Source: Streptomyces sp. NRRL F-6492 (lineage in GTDB: Bacteria > Actinomycetota > Actinomycetes > Streptomycetales > Streptomycetaceae). Taken from it: a stretch of 64,000 bases of DNA. The position numbers and the translations under genes are program-made. Below, one piece after another: positions 17,587 to 25,413 of this stretch. The stretch is from the NCBI RefSeq assembly GCF_001280125.1, contig NZ_LGEG01000013.1, positions 45,563 to 109,562 of the forward strand, read 5' to 3'. The notes beneath the pieces are model-generated. The model did not search any database, was not told the origin of the DNA, and saw only the letters and a program-made list of their open reading frames with translations. Numbering within the stretch: position 1 is the stretch's first letter; the number at the start of each line of letters is the position of its first letter.

Positions 17587-18438
17587 ATGCGCAACCCCGT
17601 CGGCGGCCACGTCCCCGTGGCCGGCGGTCTCGCCACGGTCGGCCTCGGCTACGCCCGCGAGCTGGGCGCCGAGACCGTGCAGGTCTTCGTCGCCAACCCG
17701 CGCGGCTGGGCCACCCCGGCCGGGAACCCGGCCCAGGACGAGCGGTTCCGCGCCGAGTGCGCGGAGCTGTCCCTCTCGGCCTGGGTCCACGCCCCGTACC
17801 TGATCAACTTCGGCTCGCACACCGAGGCCACCGCGGAGAGGTCGGTGGAGTCGCTGCGGCACTCGCTGCGCCGGGGCCGGGAGATCGGCGCGAAGGGCGT
17901 GGTGGTGCACACCGGCTCGGCGACCGGCGGCCGGCCGCGCGCGGTGGCGCTCGCCCAGGTGCGGGAGCGGCTGCTGCCGCTGCTCGACGAGCTGACGCAC
18001 CCGGACGACCCGGACCTGCTCCTGGAGTCGACGGCCGGGCAGGGCTCCTCGCTCTGCTCGCGGACCTGGGACTTCGGCCCGTACTTCGACGCCCTCGACC
18101 GCCATCCCAAGCTGGGCGTCTGCCTGGACACCTGCCACGTGTTCGCCGCCGGGCACGACCTGACGGGCCCGTCCGGGGCGGCGCAGACGCTCGACCTGCT
18201 GGTGGAGACCGTCGGCGCGGGGCGGCTGAAGCTGATCCACGCCAACGACTCCCAGGACGTCGTGGGCGCCCACAAGGACCGGCACGCGAACATCGGCGCC
18301 GGTCACATCGGCGAGGACGCCTTCCGGGAGCTGCTGCGCCATCCGGCGACGGAGGGGGTGCCGCTGGTCATCGAGACGCCGGGCGGCAAGGAGGGGCACA
18401 GGGCGGACGTGGAGCTGCTGAAGAAGCTGCGCCCTTGA
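17587..18438 (+). CDS. nfo: Endonuclease IV (AP endonuclease)
   Basis: A 283-residue TIM-barrel, metal-dependent AP endonuclease that cuts DNA 5' of abasic sites in base excision repair. It shows the family signatures AETVQVFVANPRGW near residues 28-41, HAPYLINFGS, LLLESTAGQGSS (metal-binding Glu), LGVCLDTCHVFAAGHD with the zinc-binding Asp/His, LIHANDSQ, and HANIGAGHIGEDAF near the end. ATG 17587 lies six bases after the kinase stop; the kinase end supplies an AAGGGAC sequence as Shine-Dalgarno, so translation is probably coupled. Its stop codon abuts the promoter of the His-rich gene. Confidence 0.93.
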   Translation: MRNPVGGHVPVAGGLATVGLGYARELGAETVQVFVANPRGWATPAGNPAQDERFRAECAELSLSAWVHAPYLINFGSHTEATAERSVESLRHSLRRGREIGAKGVVVHTGSATGGRPRAVALAQVRERLLPLLDELTHPDDPDLLLESTAGQGSSLCSRTWDFGPYFDALDRHPKLGVCLDTCHVFAAGHDLTGPSGAAQTLDLLVETVGAGRLKLIHANDSQDVVGAHKDRHANIGAGHIGEDAFRELLRHPATEGVPLVIETPGGKEGHRADVELLKKLRP

Positions 18439-18464
18439 GGAATACCCCTAGGGGGTACACGGTT
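18439..18464 (+). promoter_or_regulatory. CsoR-like operator inside a sigma-R-type promoter
   Basis: TACCCCTAGGGGGTA at 18443-18457 is a near-perfect inverted repeat of the kind bound by the copper sensor CsoR (ATACCCC..GGGGTAT). The same stretch reads GGAAT (18439-18443), 18 bases, GTT (18462-18464), the spacing of the sigma-R thiol-stress promoter. The operator fills the spacer, so CsoR would block polymerase until Cu(I) is present. It overlaps the end of the nfo gene by adjacency only. Confidence 0.65.
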
Positions 18465-18506
18465 CCCGTGTCGACAGGAACCGCCACCTGACACCGGGGG
18501 CCCCTC

Positions 18507-19109
18507 ATGCGACACGAAGCACACGCCGGGCACGAGCACGGCGGGCACGAGCACACCGGGCACGACCGCACCGGACACGAGCACGGCGGGCACGACCGCA
18601 CCGGGCACGTCGGCCACGAGAACGGCCGGCGGCGCGGTCACGAGAACGAGCAGCCGCACCGCTCCCCCGCCGGGGCCTCCTGGCCCACGGCCGCCAGGGC
18701 CACGCTGCACTGCCTCACCGGCTGCGCCATCGGCGAGGTGCTCGGCATGGTGATCGGCACCGCGCTCGGCTGGGGCAACCTGCCGACGACGGTCCTCGCC
18801 GTCGTCCTGGCCTTCTTCTTCGGCTACGCGCTCACCCTGCGCGGCGTCCTGACCTCCGGCGTCGGCCTGCGGACGGCCGTCAGGGTAGCCCTGGCCGCCG
18901 ACACCCTCTCCATCGCGGTCATGGAGATCATCGACAACGGCGTCATCGCCCTCTGGCCCGGCGCCATGGACGCGCACCTGTCCGACCCGCTCTTCTGGAC
19001 CGTCCTCGCCCTCGCCCTCGCCGCCGCCTTCGTGATCACCACGCCGGTCAACAAGTGGCTGATCGGCCGGGGCAAGGGACACGCGGTGGTCCACCGGTAC
19101 CACCACTGA
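18507..19109 (+). CDS. His-rich DUF4396 membrane protein, probably copper-responsive
   Basis: A 200-residue protein. The first ~55 residues contain about fifteen His in repeating HEHGGHEHTGH and HDRTGHEHGGH units, a typical soft-metal-binding sequence. The rest matches DUF4396: four hydrophobic helices with the motif HCLTGCAIGEVLGMVIG near residue 70, DTLSIAVMEIIDN near 131-143 and PVNKWLI near the C-terminus. A Cys pair (HCLTGC) and Glu residues inside helices could carry a metal. The promoter has CsoR-type and sigma-R-type elements, which points to copper or thiol stress. Function of DUF4396 is unknown; transport or storage of copper is inference. Confidence 0.8.
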   Translation: MRHEAHAGHEHGGHEHTGHDRTGHEHGGHDRTGHVGHENGRRRGHENEQPHRSPAGASWPTAARATLHCLTGCAIGEVLGMVIGTALGWGNLPTTVLAVVLAFFFGYALTLRGVLTSGVGLRTAVRVALAADTLSIAVMEIIDNGVIALWPGAMDAHLSDPLFWTVLALALAAAFVITTPVNKWLIGRGKGHAVVHRYHH

Positions 19110-19136
19110 CCCGCGAGGGGTCCGCCGGAGCCCCCG

Positions 19137-19802
19137 TCAGAACTCGGGGCCGTCCCCGGGCTCCTCCTGGTACGAGTAGCGCTGCTCCCGCCACGGGTCG
19201 CCGAGGTTGTGGTAGCCGCGCTCCTCCCAGAAGCCCCGCCGGTCGGCGGCCATGTACTCCACGCCCCGGACCCACTTCGGGCCCTTCCAGGCGTACAGGT
19301 GGGGGACGACGAGCCGCAGCGGGAAGCCGTGCTCGGCGGTGAGCAGCTCCCCGTCCATGTGGGTGGCGAAGATCGTGCGGTCCGAGGCGAAGTCGGCGAG
19401 CCGCATGTTGGCGCTGTAGCCGTACTCGGCCCAGACCATCACATGGGTGACCTGGGGCGCGGGCGGGGCGAGCTCCAGGACCGTGCGGGCGGGCACGCCA
19501 CCCCATTCGGCCCCGAGCATGCTGAATTTCGTGACGCAGTGCAGATCGGCCACGACCGTGGAGAACGGGAGGGCCGAGAACTCCTCGTGGTTCCAGCACC
19601 GCTTGTCGCCGTCGGCCGTCGCCCCGAAGACGCGGAACTCCCAGCGGTCCGGCTTGAACTTGGGTACGGGCCCGTAGTGGGTGACCGGCCAGCCGCGCTG
19701 GAGCCGCTGTCCCGGCGGGAGATCCGCCGGAAGGTCGGGCGAACGATACGGCTGATCCGCTTCCCGGTGTGCTCCGCTCTCCGGCTGACCCATGGCATCC
19801 AT
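19137..19802 (-). CDS. Sulfite-oxidase-fold molybdopterin enzyme
   Basis: A ~221-residue single-domain protein of the oxidoreductase molybdopterin-binding (SUOX) family. The Cys in DLHCVTKFSMLGAEWGGV is the expected molybdenum ligand; the surrounding TVVADLHCVT, HGFPLRLVVPHLYAWKGPKWV (quoted in part: GFPLRLVVPHLYAWKG) and a C-terminal GYHNLGDPW are standard. It resembles YedY-like enzymes without a Tat signal, so it is probably cytoplasmic or uses another route. ATG 19802 (MDAMGQ) is chosen over ATG 19793 and the longer frame to 19865; none has a clear Shine-Dalgarno. Convergent with the DUF4396 gene; substrate unknown. Confidence 0.8.
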   Translation of the reverse strand: MDAMGQPESGAHREADQPYRSPDLPADLPPGQRLQRGWPVTHYGPVPKFKPDRWEFRVFGATADGDKRCWNHEEFSALPFSTVVADLHCVTKFSMLGAEWGGVPARTVLELAPPAPQVTHVMVWAEYGYSANMRLADFASDRTIFATHMDGELLTAEHGFPLRLVVPHLYAWKGPKWVRGVEYMAADRRGFWEERGYHNLGDPWREQRYSYQEEPGDGPEF

Positions 19803-19977
19803 GGTGACAGACCGCAAGGGGTGGTCATGACCAGGCGACCACCCCCGCACCCCCCATCGGGGCAACTCCCACTAAGCCTGTACTTACTGGACGCCCCCCA
19901 TTCGGGGTGCGAGGATGCGGCCATCCTGCCCAGTTACGGCGTAGACACACAACGTGGAAGTGGAAGGAGCCTCTGCG

Positions 19978-20454
19978 ATGCAGGGCGACCCCGAGGTCCT
20001 CGAGTTCCTCAACGAGCAGCTGACCGGCGAGCTGACCGCCATCAACCAGTACTGGCTGCACTACCGCATCCAGGACAACAAGGGGTGGACGAAGCTCGCC
20101 AAGTACACCCGTGAAGAGTCCATCGACGAGATGAAGCACGCGGACAAGCTGACCGAGCGCATCCTGATGCTCGACGGCCTGCCCAACTACCAGCGGCTCT
20201 TCCACGTGCGGGTCGGCCAGACCCTCACCGAGATGTTCCAGGCGGACCGGCAGGTCGAGGTGGAGGCGATCGACCGCCTCAGGCGCGGGATCGAGGTCAT
20301 GCGCGCCAAGGGGGACGTCACGTCCGCCAACCTCTTCGAGGAGATCCTCGCGGACGAGGAGCACCACATCGACTACCTGGACACGCAGCTGGAGCTGATC
20401 GAGTCCCTGGGCGAGGCGCTCTACATCTCGACGCTCATCGAGCAGCCGAGCTGA
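19978..20454 (+). CDS. bfr: Bacterioferritin
   Basis: A 158-residue four-helix ferritin of standard length, assembling into a 24-subunit iron-storage shell. Ferroxidase ligands are seen at Glu18, Glu51 and His54 in the first pair of helices and in FEEILADEEHHIDYL (Glu127/His130) near the end; Met52 in EMKHADK is the haem ligand that defines bacterioferritin. ATG 19978 has an AAGGAG Shine-Dalgarno nine bases upstream; a longer frame from 19954 lacks one. Convergent with its ferredoxin partner bfd 27 bp away. No iron box is seen in front of this gene. Confidence 0.97.
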   Translation: MQGDPEVLEFLNEQLTGELTAINQYWLHYRIQDNKGWTKLAKYTREESIDEMKHADKLTERILMLDGLPNYQRLFHVRVGQTLTEMFQADRQVEVEAIDRLRRGIEVMRAKGDVTSANLFEEILADEEHHIDYLDTQLELIESLGEALYISTLIEQPS

Positions 20455-20481
20455 CCTCCGTACGAGGCCGGGCTCCGGGAG

Positions 20482-20742
20482 TCAGGCGGCTTCGCCGAGG
20501 ACGGTGACGGGAGCGACGGCGGTCTCGGCCGCCAGGGCGGGGACCCCCCGGTCCACGAGCTCGCGCCGGGGGCAGTTGCCGCGTCCGAGAATGGCCTGAA
20601 TGCGACGGACGCAGGAACCGCAGTCCGTTCCGGCCTTGCAGGCGGAGGCGATCTGGCGGGGCGTGTGGGCGCCCGCGTCGGCGTGCTCCTTGACCTGCTT
20701 CTCCGTGACACCGAAGCATGAGCAGACGTACACGCGGTCCAC
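20482..20742 (-). CDS. bfd: Bacterioferritin-associated ferredoxin
   Basis: An 86-residue [2Fe-2S] protein with the BFD cysteine pattern: VCSCFGVT at residues 6-13 and CKAGTDCGSC at about 35-44 (C-x-C ... C-x2-C), which reduces the bacterioferritin core so iron can leave. GTG 20742 is preceded by GGGAGG. A C-terminal ~25-residue tail (LVDRGVPALAAETAVAPVT) extends past the usual domain. An IdeR/DmdR1-type iron box sits 17 bp upstream of the start, so it is made when iron is short, opposite to storage. Adjacent, convergent bfr supports the pairing. Confidence 0.95.
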   Translation of the reverse strand: MDRVYVCSCFGVTEKQVKEHADAGAHTPRQIASACKAGTDCGSCVRRIQAILGRGNCPRRELVDRGVPALAAETAVAPVTVLGEAA

Positions 20743-20758
20743 CTCCCGCCGAGATCGT

Positions 20759-20777
20759 TTAGGTTAACCTAACCTTA
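20759..20777 (-). promoter_or_regulatory. Iron box (DmdR1/IdeR operator) of bfd
   Basis: TTAGGTTAACCTAACCTTA is the 19-bp IdeR/DtxR-family operator with one or two changes from TTAGGTTAGGCTAACCTAA. It covers the region just before the bfd start and predicts iron-dependent repression. Confidence 0.85.
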
Positions 20778-20814
20778 CCCGGCGGCGGGGAGCCGTAAAA
20801 GACCTGAAAACGAG

Positions 20815-20849
20815 GATGGGGCGCGGATCACAAGGATCCGTGCCCCATC
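20815..20849 (-). terminator. Rho-independent terminator of the DAHP synthase gene
   Basis: A 15-bp stem (20815-20829 with 20835-20849, one G-T wobble) and a 5-base loop follow the stop codon; read on the minus strand it is followed by CGTTTTCAGGTCTTTT. Confidence 0.8.
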
Positions 20850-20864
20850 GTCGTAGGAAACCAC

Positions 20865-22217
20865 TTACTGATCGCGGTACATCTCCGCCACCAGGAACGC
20901 CAGGTCGAGCGACTGGCTGCGGTTCAGGCGCGGGTCGCAGGCCGTCTCGTAGCGCTGGTGCAGGTCGTCGACGAAGATCTCGTCGCCGCCGCCCACGCAC
21001 TCGGTGACGTCGTCGCCGGTGAGTTCGACGTGGATGCCGCCGGGGTGGGTGCCCAGCTCCTTGTGGACCTCGAAGAAGCCCTTGACCTCGTCGAGGACGT
21101 CGTCGAAGCGGCGCGTCTTGTGGCCGGAGGCGGCCTCGAAGGTGTTGCCGTGCATCGGGTCGGCGACCCAGGCGACGACCGCGCCGGAGGCGGTGACCTT
21201 CTCGACCAGCTCGGGGAGCTTGTCGCGGACCTTGTCGGCGCCCATGCGGACGATGAAGGTCAGCCGGCCCGCCTCGCGGTCCGGGTCGAGGCGGTCGATG
21301 TAGGTGAGCGCCTCGTCCACCGAGGTGGTCGGGCCCAGCTTGATGCCGATCGGGTTCGCGATCCGGGAGGCGAACTCGATGTGGGCGTGGTCGAGCTGGC
21401 GGGTGCGCTCGCCGATCCAGACCATGTGGCCGGAGGTGTCGTACAGCTTGCCGGTGCGCGAGTCGGTACGGGTCAGGGCGCCCTCGTAGTCGAGCAGCAG
21501 CGCCTCGTGGGAGGCGTAGAACTCGACGGCCTTGAACTCGGCCGGGTCGGTGCCGCAGGCCTTCATGAAGTTCAGGGCGTTGTCGATCTCGCGGGCGAGC
21601 GCCTCGTAGCGCTGGCCCGACGGGGACGACTTCACGAAGTCCTGGTTCCAGGCGTGCACCTGGCGCAGGTCGGCGTAGCCGCCGGTGGTGAAGGCGCGCA
21701 CCAGGTTGAGCGTGGAGGCGGAGGCGTTGTACATCCGCTTCAGGCGCTCGGGGTCCGGGATGCGGGCGGCCTCGTTGAAGTCGAAGCCGTTGACCGAGTC
21801 GCCGCGGTACGTCGGCAGGGTCACGCCGTCACGGGTCTCGGTCCCCTTGGAGCGGGGCTTGGAGTACTGCCCGGCGATGCGGCCGACCTTCACGACGGGC
21901 ACGGAGGCCGCGTAGGTGAGGACGGCGCTCATCTGGAGCAGCGTCTTGAGCTTGGCCCTGATGTGGTCGGCGGACACGGCGTCGAAGGCCTCGGCGCAGT
22001 CGCCGCCCTGGAGCAGGAACGCCTCGCCACGGGCGACGGCTCCCATCCGGGCGCGCAGCTGGTCGCACTCGCCGGCGAAGACGAGCGGAGGATACGACTC
22101 GAGGTCCGCGATCACATCGCGCAGAGCCTCGGCATCGGGGTACTCGGGCTGCTGCGCCGCGGGCAGGTCTCGCCAGGTCGCCTCGGCGACGGCGTGGGAA
22201 TCAGCGTTCACGGTCAC
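20865..22217 (-). CDS. Class II 3-deoxy-7-phosphoheptulonate (DAHP) synthase
   Basis: A 450-residue class II (plant-type) DAHP synthase, the first enzyme of the shikimate pathway, condensing phosphoenolpyruvate with erythrose 4-phosphate. Hallmarks: FAGECDQLRARMG near residue 47, FLLQGGDCAEAF near 67-78, YSKPRSKGTE, AWNQDFVKSSPSGQRY, MVWIGERTRQLDHAHIE, NPIGIKLGP, WVADPMHGNTFEAASGHKTR (in parts), and a C-terminal ECVGGGDE. GTG 22217 is chosen because a TAATGT -10 hexamer lies seven bases upstream, indicating a leaderless mRNA; upstream in-frame sequence is the divergent promoter region. Product feeds trpEG and trpD in this window. The M. tuberculosis homologue aroG is also next to Rv2175c/pknL. 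Confidence 0.95.
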   Translation of the reverse strand: MTVNADSHAVAEATWRDLPAAQQPEYPDAEALRDVIADLESYPPLVFAGECDQLRARMGAVARGEAFLLQGGDCAEAFDAVSADHIRAKLKTLLQMSAVLTYAASVPVVKVGRIAGQYSKPRSKGTETRDGVTLPTYRGDSVNGFDFNEAARIPDPERLKRMYNASASTLNLVRAFTTGGYADLRQVHAWNQDFVKSSPSGQRYEALAREIDNALNFMKACGTDPAEFKAVEFYASHEALLLDYEGALTRTDSRTGKLYDTSGHMVWIGERTRQLDHAHIEFASRIANPIGIKLGPTTSVDEALTYIDRLDPDREAGRLTFIVRMGADKVRDKLPELVEKVTASGAVVAWVADPMHGNTFEAASGHKTRRFDDVLDEVKGFFEVHKELGTHPGGIHVELTGDDVTECVGGGDEIFVDDLHQRYETACDPRLNRSQSLDLAFLVAEMYRDQ

Positions 22218-22224
22218 ACGGACA

Positions 22225-22230
22225 ACATTA
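22225..22230 (-). promoter_or_regulatory. -10 hexamer TAATGT of the DAHP synthase gene (leaderless)
   Basis: On the minus strand TAATGT is followed by seven bases and the GTG start; there is no Shine-Dalgarno. The 163-bp gap to 22381 also has to hold the promoter of the divergent amidase gene, which I could not place. Confidence 0.55.
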
Positions 22231-22380
22231 CGGGGTTCTTCGTCCGGTCCTGTCCTACCGACCAATGACTGAGACGACTGCCCGGAATGTCGGTCGCTGA
22301 TCTTGATGACGCCGTGGAGTGTTACCCTCGGGCCCGTTTCTCGGCAACAGAGTCGAACACAGGTGAACACAGGGGTGGAC

Positions 22381-25164
22381 GTGGCACAGGGACACCGCAG
22401 GGACCGCAAGAAGAAACGTTTCCTCTACGGAGCCGTGGCCGCGGTCGCCGCAACGGCCGCGATCGGCACCCTCGCGGTCGCCTCCCCCGGTCTGCTGGGC
22501 GCGGCGGGCGACGGCGAGCCGGGCCGGGACGCCTCCCTCCAGGAGCAGTTCGCGAGCGCCGCGCGGGAGTTCGGCGTGCCGCAGAGCGTGCTGATGGCGG
22601 TGTCGTACCAGCAGACCCGCTGGGAGTCCCACGACGGCGAGCCGAGCACGACCGGCGCGTACAACGTGATGGGCCTCACGAAGGTCGAGCCCGGGGACGT
22701 CGCGCAGAAGGTCACCGACGAGCAGATCGACCACTTCAACGGCTCCGGCCGCCCGGAGATCGAGAAGAAGTTCGACCGCGCGGAGATCCGGCGCATCCTG
22801 GAGAAGGCGCTCGTCGACACCGACGACCCCCGGCTCCACACCCTGGACGAGGCCGCCGGGCTGATCGACAGCTCCGCCGAGACCGTCCAGAACGACACCG
22901 GGGCCTCCGTCCGGGCCGGCGCGGCGCTGCTCGCCGAGTACCAGAAGCAGGCGGGCGCCGAGCTGTCCGACGAGCCGGGCGACTGGTACCCGGCCGTGGC
23001 GCGCTACAGCCAGTCCCCGAAGAAGAAGGGCGCCGACCTCTTCGCGAAGCGCGTCTTCGAGTCGATCAGGAAGGGCGAGCGGGCCCTCACCCTCGACGGG
23101 GAGGCCGTCGCCCTGCCGGCCGATCCGTCGGCCGAGCCGGTCAAGCCGTCGAACGTGCCGCTGGCGGCGAGCTTCGCGAGCACGGCGGCGGTCCCGACCC
23201 CCGAGTGCCCCGCGGGCCTGAACTGCGACTTCGTGCCGGTCCGCACGGACCCCGGCGGCGCGCGCAACCACACGCCCGCCGACCGCCCGAACCAGGGCCT
23301 GGACATCCGCCAGATCGTCATCCACGACACCGAGGGCCCCTACCAGGGTTCGCTCGACGCGCTCACCAACCCCAAGGGGACGGGCAGCGCCCACTACCTG
23401 ATCCGGGCCCAGGACGGCCAGGTCACCCAGATGCTGGAGAACAGGCAGCTGGCGTGGCACGCGGGCAACTGGACGCACAACATGCACTCCATCGGCGTGG
23501 AGCACGAGGGCTACGCCATCAAGGAGGGCAGCTGGTACACCGAGCCGCAGTACCGTTCCTCCGCGGAGCTGGTGAAGTTCCTGGCGAAGAAGTACGGCGT
23601 GCCGATCGACCGCGAGCACGTCATCGGGCACGACGAGGTGGCGCTCCAGACGGACAACCGCCTCAGCAGCCTCCACTGGGACGCCGGCCCGTACTGGGAC
23701 TGGAACTACTACATGTCCCTCCTGGGCGCCCCGCAGGGCGACAAGGGCGCGGGCGGTCCGCTCCGGGCCGGCCAGGTGGTCCGCGTGGTGCCGCCGTTCA
23801 CCACGGCGAACCAGCCGAAGCTGACCACGGGCGGCACGGCCGTCCCGGCCCGCCCGTCCAACTTCGGCTACCTCTACGCCTCGCCCTCGACGAGCGCGGC
23901 GACGACGGCCGACCCGTACTTCAGCTCCCTGTGGACCGAGGGCTCGAACTACGGCAACAAGGTCCGCGCCGGCGGCCTCTACGTCGTGGCCGAGGCCCAG
24001 GACGACTGGACGGCGATCTGGTACGCGGGCAAGAAGGCCTGGTTCCAGAACCCCGGCGGCCAGTACACCGTCCCGGTGCCCGGGGCCACGACCGTGAAGG
24101 TCCGGTCGGGCCTCTCCTCGATCAAGGTCTTCGGCCGCTCCTTCCCCGAGACCGCCGCCTACACCGCGGCGAACCTGGAGGCGCCGGGCGACGAGAACGA
24201 CCCCCTGTCGAAGTTCTCGTTCGCCGCCGACCAGGCCTACGTCAAGGCCGGTCCCGCCGTCGTGGGCGACGACTGGTTCGGCACCGAGCAGAAGAACGTC
24301 GTCGGCTCCGTCGCGTACGTGCCGATCCGCTTCCACCACAAGATCGTCTGGGTGAGGCAGAGCGAGGTCACCGAGGCCCCCGGCGCCGCTCCCGTCTCCG
24401 CCGGCAACCGCTACAACCTCCTCTCCCGCGACGGCTCCGGCGTCCTCTGGCAGCACCAGGGCACCGGCAGCGCCACCACCCCGTTCCTGACCCGGTACCG
24501 GGTCGGCGGCGGCTGGCAGGCCTACGACGCGATCACCCCGATGACGGCCCTGCGGGCCGACGGCACCGGGGACGTCGTGGCCCGGGAGCCCGGCGGCACG
24601 CTCTGGTACTACCAGGGCAGCGGCAACCCGTCGGTGCCGTTCAAGGGCCGGCTGCGGGTCGGCACCGGCTGGCAGATCTACGACACCGTCACCGGCATCC
24701 GCGACCTGACCGGGGACGACAGGCCGGACCTGCTCGCCCGCGAGAAGTCGGGCGCCCTGTGGCTGTACAAGGGCACCGGCACCCCGGCCGCGCCGTTCGC
24801 CCCCCGGGTGCGGATCGGCACCGGCTGGCAGATCTACAACGGCATCATCAGCACCGGCGACCTCAGCGGCGACGGCAAGGCCGACTTCATCGGCCGCGAC
24901 ACCGCCGGCGTGCTGTGGCTGTACCGGGGCACCGGCGACGCCGCCTCCCCGTACGCCGCGCGCCTCAAGGTCGGCACCGGCTGGCAGGTCTACAACAGCG
25001 TCGTCGGGCCGAGCGACCTCACCGGTGACGGCAAGGTCGACTTCGTGGGCCGTGACGCCGCGGGCGACCTGTGGCTCTACCGGGGCACCGGCAACGCCAC
25101 CTCCCCGTACACCGCGCGGGTCAGGATCAGCGGCGGCTGGCAGGCCTACGACCCGGTCTTCTGA
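22381..25164 (+). CDS. Secreted N-acetylmuramoyl-L-alanine amidase with C-terminal FG-GAP-like repeats
   Basis: A ~927-residue secreted protein. An RRDRKKKR basic start and hydrophobic stretch (about residues 13-33) form the signal/anchor. Residues ~50-290 are a helical region with goose-lysozyme-like features (VLMAVSYQQTRWE). The amidase_2/PGRP domain lies at about 306-425, with zinc-ligand His in IVIHDTEGPY and HVIGHDEVAL and SAHYLIRAQDGQV between. The last ~245 residues hold five repeats of ~48 residues with W-LYRGTG and VGTGWQIY motifs and Asp-rich LTGDGKVDF loops, resembling FG-GAP/VCBS propeller blades. GTG 22381 with AGGGG is preferred; GTG 22375 is close. It cleaves peptidoglycan stem peptides. 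Confidence 0.85.
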   Translation: MAQGHRRDRKKKRFLYGAVAAVAATAAIGTLAVASPGLLGAAGDGEPGRDASLQEQFASAAREFGVPQSVLMAVSYQQTRWESHDGEPSTTGAYNVMGLTKVEPGDVAQKVTDEQIDHFNGSGRPEIEKKFDRAEIRRILEKALVDTDDPRLHTLDEAAGLIDSSAETVQNDTGASVRAGAALLAEYQKQAGAELSDEPGDWYPAVARYSQSPKKKGADLFAKRVFESIRKGERALTLDGEAVALPADPSAEPVKPSNVPLAASFASTAAVPTPECPAGLNCDFVPVRTDPGGARNHTPADRPNQGLDIRQIVIHDTEGPYQGSLDALTNPKGTGSAHYLIRAQDGQVTQMLENRQLAWHAGNWTHNMHSIGVEHEGYAIKEGSWYTEPQYRSSAELVKFLAKKYGVPIDREHVIGHDEVALQTDNRLSSLHWDAGPYWDWNYYMSLLGAPQGDKGAGGPLRAGQVVRVVPPFTTANQPKLTTGGTAVPARPSNFGYLYASPSTSAATTADPYFSSLWTEGSNYGNKVRAGGLYVVAEAQDDWTAIWYAGKKAWFQNPGGQYTVPVPGATTVKVRSGLSSIKVFGRSFPETAAYTAANLEAPGDENDPLSKFSFAADQAYVKAGPAVVGDDWFGTEQKNVVGSVAYVPIRFHHKIVWVRQSEVTEAPGAAPVSAGNRYNLLSRDGSGVLWQHQGTGSATTPFLTRYRVGGGWQAYDAITPMTALRADGTGDVVAREPGGTLWYYQGSGNPSVPFKGRLRVGTGWQIYDTVTGIRDLTGDDRPDLLAREKSGALWLYKGTGTPAAPFAPRVRIGTGWQIYNGIISTGDLSGDGKADFIGRDTAGVLWLYRGTGDAASPYAARLKVGTGWQVYNSVVGPSDLTGDGKVDFVGRDAAGDLWLYRGTGNATSPYTARVRISGGWQAYDPVF

Positions 25165-25187
25165 CCGGACCGCGATGCCGCTCCGGA

Positions 25188-25221
25188 GCCCGGTCCACGC
25201 CGTCCGCGGTGTGGACCGGGC
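25188..25221 (+). terminator. Terminator of the amidase gene
   Basis: A 15-bp stem with one G-T pair (25188-25202 with 25207-25221) and a TCCG loop, followed by CCCTTTCCC, ends the amidase transcript immediately upstream of the trp promoter. Confidence 0.7.
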
Positions 25222-25243
25222 CCCTTTCCCGTACCGGCTGGGT

Positions 25244-25249
25244 TACAGT
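25244..25249 (+). promoter_or_regulatory. -10 hexamer TACAGT of the trp leader
   Basis: TACAGT ends six bases before the ATG of the leader peptide, with no Shine-Dalgarno, so the trp transcript most likely starts at or next to the leader ATG. Confidence 0.55.
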
Positions 25250-25255
25250 GCTCCC

Positions 25256-25312
25256 ATGTACGCGCCCCTGAATCAGAACTGGTGGTGGACCGCTCGTCCG
25301 GCGGCCCACTGA
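25256..25312 (+). CDS. trpL: trp operon leader peptide (three tandem Trp codons)
   Basis: An 18-residue peptide MYAPLNQNWWWTARPAAH encoded just ahead of trpEG. Three consecutive TGG codons make its translation a sensor of charged tRNA-Trp. Ribosome stalling there would disrupt pairing in the following RNA and prevent the terminator at 25336-25358. The same layout, with a leader containing a WWW run, has been described for the anthranilate synthase gene of Streptomyces venezuelae. The peptide starts directly after the -10 element, so it is probably the first codon of the mRNA. Confidence 0.95.
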   Translation: MYAPLNQNWWWTARPAAH

Positions 25313-25335
25313 CTGCGCGTACACCGACACACGCG

Positions 25336-25358
25336 AAGGCCGCCCGAGGGGCGGCCTT
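25336..25358 (+). terminator. trp attenuator terminator
   Basis: AAGGCCGCCC and GGGCGGCCTT form a 10-bp perfect stem with a GAG loop, followed by TCCC. It lies 24 bases after the leader stop and 56 before trpEG. A competing upstream pairing exists between CGCGT (25316-25320) and ACGCG (25331-25335), and GCGGCC in the leader can pair with the terminator arm. Confidence 0.85.
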
Positions 25359-25413
25359 TCCCGTATCCGGGGCCGTTCCTCTCCGCACTCCCACGGAAGG
25401 AACGACGGACCCC

